Assembly: GCF_017599305.1 (NCBI RefSeq)
Contig: NZ_JAGFWR010000028.1
Coordinates: forward strand, 1 to 64,000
Direction of reading: 5' to 3'
Origin: Micromonospora antibiotica
GTDB taxonomy: Bacteria; Actinomycetota; Actinomycetes; Mycobacteriales; Micromonosporaceae
Length of the DNA: 64,000 bases
In this document: in pieces, positions 40,281 to 48,836 of the stretch
How the letters are laid out: the number at the start of each line of letters is the position of its first letter
How positions within the stretch are numbered: position 1 is the stretch's first letter
The notes under the pieces: generated by a model
Seen by the model: only the letters and a program-made list of their open reading frames with translations
What the model was told of the DNA's origin: nothing
The model's database searches: none
Program-made: the position numbers and the translations under genes

Positions 40281-43124
40281 CTACGTGCCGTCCGGCACGC
40301 CGGGCCCGACCCGCAGCGACCTGCCCGACCGGGCATCGGCGAACATGAGCCCCATCAGAACGACGAACGCCGCCTGATGGAACTCCGGCGGGAAGATCCC
40401 CGGCGGGATCGTTCCCGGGTGAAGATTGCCGAGCCACCGCTGCACCAGCGCGGCGCTCTCGTGTTCGTCGACGCCGGCGAACACCTCGACCGCCCGTTCA
40501 TAGGGGCGTCGAACCTCGTCGACCGGCCCCGTGTCGAGCAAGGCCAGGCAGAGGCCGAGCAGCGCTTTGCCTTCGCGGTACCGGTCGCCGACCGTCCGGA
40601 AGATACCGGCGGCCCGGGAATGGGCGACGGCCGCGTCCCCGCACCGCCCCGCCGCCCGCAGATTGTTGCCGAGGTTGTTCGAGGCGACACCCTCGCCCGG
40701 CCGGTCACCAGTCTCGCGACACGCCTCCACTGCCAGTTCGTAGGCCTCGGCGGCATCGTCGAACCGTTCCGCGTCCTGCAGGGCCACACCGAGGTTGCTC
40801 AGCGCGATGCCCTCGCTGCGCCGGTCGCCGGCCTCGCGGTACGCCTGCGCCGCCCGGGTGTGGGCGGCTGCCGCCTCGGCACACCGTCCACCTCTGCGCA
40901 GAGTCAGACCGAGGCCGGTCAACGCCAAGCCTTCGTCGTCCCGGTCACCGCTGTCCCCGAAGAGCTCGACGGCCCGGGTGTGTGCGACGACCGCCTCGTC
41001 GAACCGCCGCACCGCCCGCAGCGCCGAGCCCAGATGGTGCCGTGCCTCAGCTTCGTGGTGCCGGTCGTCGAGCTCGCTGAAGATGTCAGCGGCTCGGGTG
41101 TGCACGGCGATGGCCCGCTCGTGCTGCTGCATCCCCTGCAGGTCCGCGCCGAGGTTGTTCAAGGCGAGAGCCTCACCCTGCCGATCCCCGGTCTCGCGAC
41201 AGATCCCGGCGGCCCGGGTGTGGGCGGTGACCGCCTCGTCGAACCGCTCCACCGCCCGCAGCGCCTGGCCGATATTGTTCAGCGCCGTGCCCTCGCTGTG
41301 CCGGGCGTCGATCTCACGATAGATGTCCAACGCCCGGGTATGGGCGGCGATCGCCTCGTCGAACCGCTCCACCGCCCGCAGTGCCAGGCCGAGATTGTTC
41401 AGCGCCACGCCGACGTCGTGCCGGTCACCGGTCTCCCCGATGAGCTCGACCGCCCGGGTGTGGGCGGTGACGGCCTCGTCGGACCGGCCCGCCTCGTTGA
41501 GGGCCGCGCCGAGGTGGCTCAGCGCCATGCCTTCGCCGTGCCGGTCCCCGGCCTCCCGGCAGAGGGCACGGAAGCTGTCGGTGACCGTGATCAGCTCCGA
41601 CAGATACCGACGGAACGACAGGAACGTGTACAGGAGCGACGCCAGTCCGATGCTGGCCGTGCGGTGCCCGTGCGTCGCCGCGGTCGTACAGACGGCAATC
41701 AGATTGGGCCGTTCGACCTCCAACCAGGCCAACGCCTGTGCCCGCGTGGAAAAGGTGACCGTGACCGGGGGCGGCTGCATCTGCCCGGCGGCGGCGTAGG
41801 TGGTCTCGATCCGGGCCAGAGCGTCCTCCGGGACGGAGCGCGCGGCGAGCGCGGCGGCGACCGACGGAGGCTCCAGCTGGACACTGGCGGCGGCGGTGGT
41901 CGCGACGTAGTAGGTGAACAGCCGGGCACGGGCGGCATCCGGAGCATCGGCCCCGGCGGCCGAGTCCGACTGCTCCTCGGCGTAGAGGCGGACCAGGTCG
42001 TGCATCCGCCATCGCCCCCAGCTGGGGCCGGCCTCGACGAGGTGGGCCCGGGCCAGGTCCGCCAGCAGCGTCTCGGCCCGCTGCGCATCGGTGTCGACCA
42101 GGCATGCGGCGGCCTCCGTGCCGACCTCGGGGCCGGGGTTGACCGGCAGCAGTCGAAACAGGCGGGCCTGGGTGGGGTTCAGCTGCCGGTAGGAGAGGTC
42201 GAACGCGGCGCGCACCGCACGGTCCTCCCGGGTCAGCCGGTCCAGCCGGGTGTGTGCGGCGCGCAACGCCCCCGCGAGGGAGGCCAGCGTACGGGTGCCG
42301 GGATCGGCCAGCAGACCGGCGGCGATGTGCAGCGCCAGGGGCAGGCCCGCGCACAGTCCGGCGATCTCGGCAGCGGCCTGCGGCTCATCGTGCCCCCTGC
42401 TGTCGGCCGGGCCGCGCAGCTGTCCCAACTGGTCGACCAGGAGCCGAACGGACGTCTCGACGTCCAACACGTCGAGGTCGTGCAGTCGGGCCCCGACCGC
42501 CAGGGTGTGTCGGGAGGTGATCAATGTGGCGGTGCTGTCGTCGCTCGGCAGCAGCGGGGTCACCTGGGCGGCGGTGGCCGCATTGTCGATCACGAGCAGC
42601 AGCCGCCGGTCCTGTGCGGCATAGGCGGCCAGCACGCTGCGGAACAACGCACTGCGGTCCTGCTCGCCAGCGGGGATGTACTCGCCGGGCAGCCCCAGTG
42701 CCTGCAACAGGCCGAGCAGTGCCGCGCCGGGCGACAGGCTCCGTTGCGGGTCGTAGCCGGACAGGTCCACGAACAGCACTCCGCCCGGGAACCACCCCGG
42801 CTGTCGTCGGGCCCGGGTGGCGGCCTGCACGACCAGCTCGGTCTTGCCGACCCCGGCCAGACCGGCCACCGCCGAGACCGGTCCCGCTCCGGTGCTCCCG
42901 CCGGGAGCCAGCTCCCTGAGCAGCAGCTCGACCTCGGTTTCCCGACCGGTGAAGGACGTCGTGGCCCGGGGGAGCCCGGCGGGGGTGACCTGAGGCGGCA
43001 GGGTCACGTTGATGGTGTGACCCTGAATCACCACGTTGAGGAACACCCCACCCGTGATCGTGTTCGAGGTCGCTCCGTCCGTCCGCCGGCCGAAGAGCCG
43101 GCGTCCGAACCCGTCGCCCTTCAC
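40281..43124 (-). CDS. STAND/NB-ARC ATPase with TPR sensor and N-terminal amyloid-like motif
   Basis: 947 residues from GTG 43124, one base after the stop of the membrane-protein gene (CAGGG upstream); ATG 43196 would overlap that gene by 71 bases. Residues 21-38 are NTITGGVFLNVVIQGHTI, a short motif repeated twice in the neighbouring protein. About 55-430 is an NB-ARC module: P-loop GLAGVGKT (about 90), Walker B LLLVIDNA, GLPLALHIAAG, and MHD (RWRMHDLVRLYAEE, about 372). About 520-915 is an array of roughly nine 40-residue TPRs (RFDEAVTAHTRA...GDR.GEALALNNLG). This is the plan of bacterial NLR-like sensors: TPRs sense, NB-ARC oligomerises, the N-terminal motif signals. Confidence 0.9.
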   Translation of the reverse strand: MKGDGFGRRLFGRRTDGATSNTITGGVFLNVVIQGHTINVTLPPQVTPAGLPRATTSFTGRETEVELLLRELAPGGSTGAGPVSAVAGLAGVGKTELVVQAATRARRQPGWFPGGVLFVDLSGYDPQRSLSPGAALLGLLQALGLPGEYIPAGEQDRSALFRSVLAAYAAQDRRLLLVIDNAATAAQVTPLLPSDDSTATLITSRHTLAVGARLHDLDVLDVETSVRLLVDQLGQLRGPADSRGHDEPQAAAEIAGLCAGLPLALHIAAGLLADPGTRTLASLAGALRAAHTRLDRLTREDRAVRAAFDLSYRQLNPTQARLFRLLPVNPGPEVGTEAAACLVDTDAQRAETLLADLARAHLVEAGPSWGRWRMHDLVRLYAEEQSDSAAGADAPDAARARLFTYYVATTAAASVQLEPPSVAAALAARSVPEDALARIETTYAAAGQMQPPPVTVTFSTRAQALAWLEVERPNLIAVCTTAATHGHRTASIGLASLLYTFLSFRRYLSELITVTDSFRALCREAGDRHGEGMALSHLGAALNEAGRSDEAVTAHTRAVELIGETGDRHDVGVALNNLGLALRAVERFDEAIAAHTRALDIYREIDARHSEGTALNNIGQALRAVERFDEAVTAHTRAAGICRETGDRQGEALALNNLGADLQGMQQHERAIAVHTRAADIFSELDDRHHEAEARHHLGSALRAVRRFDEAVVAHTRAVELFGDSGDRDDEGLALTGLGLTLRRGGRCAEAAAAHTRAAQAYREAGDRRSEGIALSNLGVALQDAERFDDAAEAYELAVEACRETGDRPGEGVASNNLGNNLRAAGRCGDAAVAHSRAAGIFRTVGDRYREGKALLGLCLALLDTGPVDEVRRPYERAVEVFAGVDEHESAALVQRWLGNLHPGTIPPGIFPPEFHQAAFVVLMGLMFADARSGRSLRVGPGVPDGT

Positions 43125-43125
43125 G

Positions 43126-43587
43126 TCACCCTGCCCGGGACGGGTCGGCACCGTCGTCGGCAGCCGGCGGGTCTGCTGGCTGCCGGACGACGTCACGGGC
43201 CTGGACGACCGGGCCTCGGTACGTGCCGGCCGTGATCGTGTTGGTCACCGCACCCTCGGCGGCCGCCCGGGAGGCCGGGGCGGGCGGGACCCCGAGCGTC
43301 AGGTCACGGGCCTGGATGACCGACTGGGCAAACTCGCCACCCTGGATCGTGTTGTCGACCCGACCGGCGGGCCCGGGCCCGGCCTGCGGCGTGGCCCTGC
43401 GGGTCGCCGCCGCGGTGTAGGCCGTCAGCGCCAACCCCAGCACGGTGGCGAAGATCCCCAGCGTGCTGGCCCACTTGTCGGCCTCCGTCACGCCGACCCG
43501 GACGAACGCCACGCCGAGGCCGACCAGGCCCAGCGAGCAGAGCGTGCCGGCCGCCCACCCGGCGATCTTCGTGTTACGACGGGTCAT
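43126..43587 (-). CDS. Two-helix membrane protein with two amyloid-like motifs
   Basis: About 153 residues from ATG 43587 (27 bases inside a longer frame). Two transmembrane helices (GTLCSLGLVGLGVAFVRVGV, about 14-33; ASTLGIFATVLGLALTAYTA, about 40-59) are followed by a flexible tail with two copies of one motif: NTIQGGEFAQSVIQARDL (79-96) and NTITAGTYRGPVVQARDV (116-133). The same motif is at the N terminus of the STAND ATPase encoded one base downstream. The repeated short beta-prone N-T-I-x-G-G...(V/I)(V/I)Q pattern resembles RHIM-like bacterial amyloid signalling sequences. I infer a membrane effector or anchor recruited by the ATPase. No enzyme domain is present. Confidence 0.75.
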   Translation of the reverse strand: MTRRNTKIAGWAAGTLCSLGLVGLGVAFVRVGVTEADKWASTLGIFATVLGLALTAYTAAATRRATPQAGPGPAGRVDNTIQGGEFAQSVIQARDLTLGVPPAPASRAAAEGAVTNTITAGTYRGPVVQARDVVRQPADPPAADDGADPSRAG

Positions 43588-43796
43588 CGTTCCATTGTCT
43601 AGGGTCACCGCCACCGGTGGAATACAGCCGGGGCGGCGGGCGACGTTCGGCCGGCGGCCGGTGGTCGGTGCTCCGGCGGCGAGACCGCGGAGGATGGGGG
43701 CGAGCCCCGCCTCGAAGGCGGTTTCGTGGCCGATGGGCGGCAGGCCCGCGCTGTCCGTCGGTGTCGGTCACGGCGTATTCCCGCAGGGGGCGGACT

Positions 43797-44453
43797 TCAC
43801 CGGGCCGGTGCCAACCCGTTCTCGACGGCGATGCGTTCGATCTCGGCGGGTGTGCCCGTCATCAGGGCGCGGCAGTGCCAGTTGACCAGGTCGGCGGGCC
43901 AGTCCCACCACGCGGCCCGTCGCAGCCGGTGGATGTCGTCGTCGTCGAAGCGCTGCCGGATCGGCCGCGCCGGGTTACCGCCGACGATCGTGTAGGCCGG
44001 CACGTCGGTGGTGACCACCGCACCGGCGGCGATGATCGCCCCGTCGCCGATGCGTACGCCCGGCATGACCGTCGCCCGGTAGCCGAACCACACGTCGTTG
44101 CCGATGACGGTGTCACCCCGGCTGGGCATGGCGGTCACGACGTCGAGGGTCCGCTCGGCCCATTCGCCGCCGAAGAGGGTGAACGGGAAGGTCGACGGAC
44201 CCGTGACCGGGTGGTCGCCCCCGGCCATCAGGAACCGCGTGCCTGCCGCTATCGCGCAGAACCTACCGATGACCAGCTGTTCCGGCCCGAAGTGGTAGAG
44301 CACGTTGCGCTGCTCGAAGCCGGTCGCGTCGTCGGGATCGTCGTAGTACGTGTAGTCCCCGACGGTGATCTTGGGGGAGGTGACCAGCGGTTTGAGGAAC
44401 ACCACCCGGGGATGCGTCGCCACCGGGTGGAGGGTCATCGGGTCGGGCGTCAT
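43797..44453 (-). CDS. Vat/CatB-type hexapeptide O-acetyltransferase
   Basis: 218 residues of the left-handed beta-helix xenobiotic acetyltransferase family. Diagnostic stretches are VGDYTYYDDPDDATGFE, VLYHFGPEQLVIGRFCAIAAGTRFLMAGGDHP with the catalytic His, STFPFTLFGGEW, and the hexapeptide rungs DTVIGNDVWFGYRATVMPGVRIGDGAIIAAGAVVTTDVPAYTIVGGNPAR. Enzymes of this group acetylate streptogramin A or chloramphenicol, but many chromosomal members act on unknown hydroxylated metabolites. Divergent from a TetR gene with an operator palindrome between them, which suggests inducible resistance or detoxification. Confidence 0.88.
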   Translation of the reverse strand: MTPDPMTLHPVATHPRVVFLKPLVTSPKITVGDYTYYDDPDDATGFEQRNVLYHFGPEQLVIGRFCAIAAGTRFLMAGGDHPVTGPSTFPFTLFGGEWAERTLDVVTAMPSRGDTVIGNDVWFGYRATVMPGVRIGDGAIIAAGAVVTTDVPAYTIVGGNPARPIRQRFDDDDIHRLRRAAWWDWPADLVNWHCRALMTGTPAEIERIAVENGLAPAR

Positions 44454-44473
44454 GGCGGACCTCGCTCGTTAAG

Positions 44474-44487
44474 GCTACGGCTGTAGC
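44474..44487. promoter_or_regulatory. Putative TetR operator
   Basis: GCTAC-GGCT-GTAGC, an inverted repeat in the 48-base gap between the divergent acetyltransferase and TetR genes, followed by a partial third arm GATAGC. Its placement suits control of both promoters. Confidence 0.5.
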
Positions 44488-44501
44488 GATAGCATCGTGG
44501 C

Positions 44502-45134
44502 ATGGCGTCGCCACGACCGACAAGCGATCACCCCGCCGAGGCGGTGACCGACCGCGCGCGCCGACCCGGCGGACGCAGCGCAGCGGTCCGCCGGCGCGTA
44601 CTCGACGCCGCGCTCGCCCAGTTGGTGCAGCACGGCTACGACTCCCTGAGCATCGACGTGGTGGCCGAGCGCTCGGGTGTCCACCGCACGACGGTCTACC
44701 GACGCTGGCGGGACGTCGGCGGCCTGCTGGCCGACGTCCTGAACGAGGCGAGCGTCGACGCCTGGCGCCCACCCGACACCGGCTCACTCGAAGGTGACCT
44801 CGTCGCGGCCAACCACGAGGTGTACGCGGCACTGACCACCGACCCGGTGACCGTCGCGCTCATCGGCGCGTCCTTCCGGTCCGACCAGGCCGCCGAGGCC
44901 CTACGCGCCTTCTGGGTCGACCGCTACGACCGCTGCGCCGACATCACCCGGCGTGCTGTCGAACGCGGTGAGATCCCGGCGGGCACCGACAGCCGTCAAC
45001 TGCTCGTCGCCGCAACCGCCCCGCTGTACCACGAACTCCTCCTCCTGCGGGCGGCCAGCGACGCCGACCTTCCCGAACGCGTCGCCCGCAGCGTCGCCAC
45101 CGCCGCCCGCGCGGGCGCCTACGCCCACCGGTAG
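44502..45134 (+). CDS. TetR-family regulator
   Basis: 210 residues. The N-terminal HTH is RRRVLDAALAQLVQHGYDSLSIDVVAERSGVHRTTVYRRWRDVGGLL. The C-terminal domain (AFWVDRYDRCADITRRAVERGEIPAGTD and LLLLRAASDADLPERVA) matches the TetR_C_11-like group with the common RGE-(I/L)-P-x-x-D segment. Divergent from the Vat-type acetyltransferase gene, which it probably represses. Confidence 0.92.
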   Translation: MASPRPTSDHPAEAVTDRARRPGGRSAAVRRRVLDAALAQLVQHGYDSLSIDVVAERSGVHRTTVYRRWRDVGGLLADVLNEASVDAWRPPDTGSLEGDLVAANHEVYAALTTDPVTVALIGASFRSDQAAEALRAFWVDRYDRCADITRRAVERGEIPAGTDSRQLLVAATAPLYHELLLLRAASDADLPERVARSVATAARAGAYAHR

Positions 45135-45176
45135 CACGCCAGCGAACCCGGGCCGGACCCGCAGCGATCACGTGGG

Positions 45177-45707
45177 TCAGTCGGGACGACGCTCACCCCC
45201 GGCGTCGGCCAGACCATCGACGAGCAGCTGCGCCTCGTCGGTCGAGATGGCCATCGTGGTGCTGAGCAGGTCGACGGCCTGTTCGCGGTGCCCGGCCTCC
45301 ACGAGTGCCGCGATCCGCAGCCAGGCGAACGCGTCGACCATCGCGTCGGGTGGCGCGGATCGCCCCTCCAGCGGGACGGTGGGGTCCTGAGCCGACCGGT
45401 CCGCCGCCGGATGATCCACGGTGGCGGGGGAGGCCGTGTCCGCGGTGGACGCGGCAGCAGTCAGCGGGTCGGACGGGACGTCGTCAGCGGTGGTGGCCCG
45501 GGCGGCGGCTTCGTGTCTGCGGGCGTCGGCGATCCGGGTGGCCGCGTCCCACTGGCGGGTGTCCGCGCCCGGGGACGCGGCGGCAGCGGCCCGGGCCTGC
45601 AGCTCGCGTACCTGGGAGCCCAGCAGGTCCCGGCTGCCGCCACGGCAACGCAGGATCATCGTGATCACCGTGATGAGCACGACCGCGACGACGAACCCCA
45701 GCACCAC
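45177..45707 (-). CDS. Membrane-anchored hypothetical protein
   Basis: 176 residues. One N-terminal transmembrane helix (VLGFVVAVVLITVITMIL) is followed by a basic stop-transfer segment, an Ala-rich potentially coiled-coil stretch (SQVRELQARAAAAASPG...DAATRIADARRHEAAARA), a low-complexity Thr/Ala/Pro linker, and a C-terminal helical domain (MVDAFAWLRIAALVEAGHREQAVDLLSTTMAISTDEAQLLVDGL). I do not recognise a family. It is probably a type II or N-anchored cytoplasmic-facing protein. It stands alone. Confidence 0.6.
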   Translation of the reverse strand: MVLGFVVAVVLITVITMILRCRGGSRDLLGSQVRELQARAAAAASPGADTRQWDAATRIADARRHEAAARATTADDVPSDPLTAAASTADTASPATVDHPAADRSAQDPTVPLEGRSAPPDAMVDAFAWLRIAALVEAGHREQAVDLLSTTMAISTDEAQLLVDGLADAGGERRPD

Positions 45708-45756
45708 CTGGTCACCAGGATTCCCTGCATCGTGTTGGAGTCACCGCGAGCGGGCA

Positions 45757-45765
45757 GAAAGTTTC
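45757..45765. promoter_or_regulatory. GAAAGTTTC box
   Basis: A GAAA-G-TTTC palindrome in the AT-richer leader of the GH28-like gene. Palindromes of GAAA...TTTC type are common operators of LacI-family sugar regulators in actinobacteria. A second similar box lies at 45845. Confidence 0.4.
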
Positions 45766-45807
45766 AGATCTTTCTCCGATATTTTCCAGTCGTCACCTTG
45801 CATCTCA

Positions 45808-45855
45808 TTGACGAATATCCATGTCAGGCGTTAGCGTCGGTTCCGAAAGAGTTTC
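45808..45855 (+). promoter_or_regulatory. Promoter with GAAAGAGTTTC operator, GH28-like gene
   Basis: TTGACG (45808-45813) and TAGCGT (45832-45837) are 18 bases apart, fitting an actinobacterial -35/-10 pair. GAAAGAGTTTC (45845-45855) lies where transcription would start and could be a repressor site. This leaves a leader of over 400 bases before the ATG at 46281, in which I see no gene. Confidence 0.45.
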
Positions 45856-46280
45856 TTGAGGAGGCTCTCTGCCTCGGCTCCACCTCTCTGGCCGCGAGGA
45901 AAAGCAACGATGGGCGGAGAGAAACCGAAAGGCCCGATCCGGAGCGCCGTTGGTCGCGGGAGGCTTGGCCGCGATGCCGACTGCTCGGCCGATCACCGCG
46001 GTCAGGGCTCACGCCGCCCCCGATGCCCGGTGCGTGTGCCGCCGCCGGTCGCCCCGGGGGTGGCGTGTCATCCAGGTGCGCAACGGCACCGCGGCTGCGG
46101 GCCGCCGACGGATGGAGCGCGGTGTCGAACCTCGGCCACGGCCCGATCGCCCTGACCAGGCGACACCGTGGCCCCGCGGCACCGAGTCGGCCGGCAAGCC
46201 ACCACCCGAACACCCTGGCGGCCAGTCGCCTGCGCGACCGGGCACGCGCCCGTCCCGTCCCGTCCCCGAGAAGGGTCCCT

Positions 46281-48329
46281 ATGAGGAACAAACGTCTCGC
46301 ACTCTGGGCAACGATCGCTGCCCTGTCCCTCGGCGTTGTCGGGGTGGGTGCCCTGGTAGCGCCGGTCTACGGTGCGACCACCGCGGCCGAGGCCGGTGCG
46401 TCCGGCCTGGCCGCCGGCGGCTGCGTCGCTGATCCCGCCCTGCGCGGCGCGACGAAGAGTCCGCTCTACACCGTGACGGCGGACGCCACGCCGCTGTTCG
46501 TGGAGAAGATGACCAAGTACGCCCCCGAGATGCAGGTCCACTACGCCCACTGCTCCATGGCGGGGGCGGGAACGGCCACCTTCTCGGTCACCGTCGCCGA
46601 GGGCTTCAGCTCGTACACCGTCAGCCCCAAGAGCCGGAAGCTCGCCGTCGCCCGCAGCGGCAATACCATCACCTTCACCAGCGGCCCGAACTATCTGATC
46701 GTCCAGTTCGACACCAAGGAACTGCTGTTCGTCCTGATCGACGCGCCCGAAACGAACGCACCCCAGGTGGGGGACGCCAACGTCAAGAACCTCGCCGACT
46801 ACGGCGTCGACAACACCGGGGCGACGCTGGTCACCTCCAAGATCCAAAGTGCCATCAACGCCGCGTCCGGGGCGACCCGCAACGTCCTCTACGTGCCGCC
46901 GGGCCGGTACCTGGTCGGTGAGCTGTGGATGAAGAGCAACATGACCCTGTACCTGGCAACCGGTGCGGTCCTCTACGGCTCGAACCAGAAGGCGGACTTC
47001 AACACCGGCAGCGGTGGGGTGAACATCGAGGGCATGCAGCACGCCTCGCTCCGGATGTTCCAGGTGCGAAACGCCAAGCTGCTGGGTGGCGGGGTCATCG
47101 ACGGCAACGGGAAGTACCTGCGGGCCCAGGGCATCAACCTGGCCCTGCTGAAGATCGAAGAGAGTTCCGACATCCTGGTCGACGGCATCACCGTCCGCGA
47201 CTCCAGCTACTGGAACACGCTCGTCTACCGCAGCGACCGGGTCACCATCAGGAACTACAAACTCATCAACTGCCGGCCCACGACGGGCTACAACAACACC
47301 GACGGCGTGGACTTCGACGAGTCGACCAACAGTCTGCTGTCCAACGCGTTCCTCTACACCGGTGACGACAACATGGCGACCAAGAACGAGTTCGCCAACA
47401 GCGGCACGGTCAACACCAAGAACGTCGTCCACGAGCACATCGTCTGCTACAGCAACTCCGCCTGCGCGAAGATCGGCACCAAGACCGAGGGAACGTCCAT
47501 GGACGGTGTCGTCTTCCGCGACATCGACGTGGTGAAGGCGGGACGCTCGATGGTGATCGACGCGGTCGACACCGCCGTCGTGTCGAACACCCGGTGGGAG
47601 GACGTCAGGGTCGAACAGACCGACAGTCTGATCGACCTCCAGGAAGACCGGCCACCGTCCTGGCGAACGGTGAAGAACACCTCGACGATCCGCAACGCCT
47701 ACTTCACGAACGTCTCCTCGGACGTGAAGAAGGTCGTCAACCTGCACGGACGCTCTTCGAGCGTCAACATCAGCGGCGTGCACTTCAGCAACTTCACCGT
47801 CCAGGGCAGGCCGGTCACCAGCCAGACCGACTCGGACGCGACCTGGAACATCAACGCCTATGTCTCGAACATCACCTTCTCCACGACCCCCCCGACCACG
47901 CCGCCGCCGACGACCCCGCCGCCCACCACGCCTCCGCCGACCACGCCGCCCCCGACCACCACGCCGCCCACCACGCCGCCCCCGACCACCACGCCGCCGC
48001 CGAGCCAGTCCGGCGCCTGCGAGGTGGGCTACACGATGAACTCCTGGAGCGACGGGTTCACCGCCAGCATCCGCATCACCAACCGGGGCACCTCGGCGAT
48101 CGACGGCTGGACCCTGGCGTTCACCCTGCCCAACGGGCAATCCGTCACCAACGGCTGGAACGCCACCTACACCGGTTCCAGCGGTCAGGTCTCCGCCCGC
48201 AACGTCTCGTACAACGCGACGCTGGCAGCGGGCGGGTCCACCGACATCGGCTTCCAGGCCACCCACACCGGCAACACCGGCGAGCCCGACTCCTTCACCC
48301 TCAACGGCATCAGCTGCGCCATCTCCTGA
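46281..48329 (+). CDS. Secreted GH28-like beta-helix glycosidase with CBM2
   Basis: 682 residues. Signal peptide about 1-31. An N-terminal beta-sandwich (about 45-165) precedes a right-handed beta-helix domain (about 170-535) that opens with NLADYGVDNTGATLVTSKIQSAINAA and VLYVPPGRYLVGELWMKSN, as in polygalacturonase-like (GH28) enzymes. The acidic motifs NNTDGVDFDES and TGDDNMATKNE match the NTD and DD catalytic pairs; a clear GHG motif is missing. A Pro/Thr linker of TPP and TPPP units (about 533-575) leads to a C-terminal CBM2 (CEVGYTMNSWSDGFTASI, NGWNATYTG) that binds cellulose or chitin. ATG 46281 follows AAGGG. The exact substrate is not clear. Confidence 0.85.
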   Translation: MRNKRLALWATIAALSLGVVGVGALVAPVYGATTAAEAGASGLAAGGCVADPALRGATKSPLYTVTADATPLFVEKMTKYAPEMQVHYAHCSMAGAGTATFSVTVAEGFSSYTVSPKSRKLAVARSGNTITFTSGPNYLIVQFDTKELLFVLIDAPETNAPQVGDANVKNLADYGVDNTGATLVTSKIQSAINAASGATRNVLYVPPGRYLVGELWMKSNMTLYLATGAVLYGSNQKADFNTGSGGVNIEGMQHASLRMFQVRNAKLLGGGVIDGNGKYLRAQGINLALLKIEESSDILVDGITVRDSSYWNTLVYRSDRVTIRNYKLINCRPTTGYNNTDGVDFDESTNSLLSNAFLYTGDDNMATKNEFANSGTVNTKNVVHEHIVCYSNSACAKIGTKTEGTSMDGVVFRDIDVVKAGRSMVIDAVDTAVVSNTRWEDVRVEQTDSLIDLQEDRPPSWRTVKNTSTIRNAYFTNVSSDVKKVVNLHGRSSSVNISGVHFSNFTVQGRPVTSQTDSDATWNINAYVSNITFSTTPPTTPPPTTPPPTTPPPTTPPPTTTPPTTPPPTTTPPPSQSGACEVGYTMNSWSDGFTASIRITNRGTSAIDGWTLAFTLPNGQSVTNGWNATYTGSSGQVSARNVSYNATLAAGGSTDIGFQATHTGNTGEPDSFTLNGISCAIS

Positions 48330-48343
48330 CCTGACCAGCGAAC

Positions 48344-48390
48344 CGGCCGGTGTGGCCGCATCCCGTCTCGGGACGCGGCCACACCGGCCG
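48344..48390 (+). terminator. Strong terminator hairpin
   Basis: A perfect 16-bp stem (48344-48359 with 48375-48390) with an inner TCCCG/CGGGA stem in the loop, 15 bases after the GH28-like gene stop. Confidence 0.8.
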
Positions 48391-48594
48391 CCGTAGGGGC
48401 GGGTGATCCGGTGCACCGCCGGTGCCGGTGCGTGCGCTGAGCACGGTGCGTCCGCCCGGGTCATGCCCCGGTCGACCCGGGCGGGATCGCGTCCGGCCCG
48501 ATGGCGCGTCCCCGTCGACCGCGGCGGGCGGCAGTTTGTTCACAGCATTGGAATACCGGAGTTAACCCGGTTCTCGGTTTATCGCAGAATCAAG

Positions 48595-48628
48595 ACGATC
48601 GTCGATGCCTTCATGTACGATCGTCTAT
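48595..48628. promoter_or_regulatory. Paired ACGATCGTC boxes upstream of the halogenase
   Basis: ACGATCGTCGAT (48595-48606) and ACGATCGTCTAT (48617-48628) are direct repeats, each containing the palindrome ACGATCGT, with start-to-start spacing of 22 bases, two helical turns. They lie about 210 bases before the halogenase ATG, in a 500-base leader with no gene I can support. This is a good shape for cooperative binding of a dimeric regulator. Confidence 0.5.
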
Positions 48629-48836
48629 CGGTGACGTACGAGGACGGGGATCTTCCGTGCTGCATGGCCGGTACCACCCCTGATGTCGGCTGCGGCCCTG
48701 GTCGCACCAATGGAAGCGTTCCGCCGGTGTCCGGCTGTGGCGGCTGGCTGAGCCGCAGTTCGGCTCCCGGGGAAAGACGTCGTCTTCGCGTCGTCGGCGA
48801 CCCCATCCATGGCCAGAACGGCGAGGTGGCAGTGAC

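Noticed and set aside
40377..43235. Long plus-strand open frame opposite the STAND ATPase
   Set aside because: Its apparent repeats are the antisense of the TPR array. Walker and MHD motifs on the minus strand settle the coding strand.
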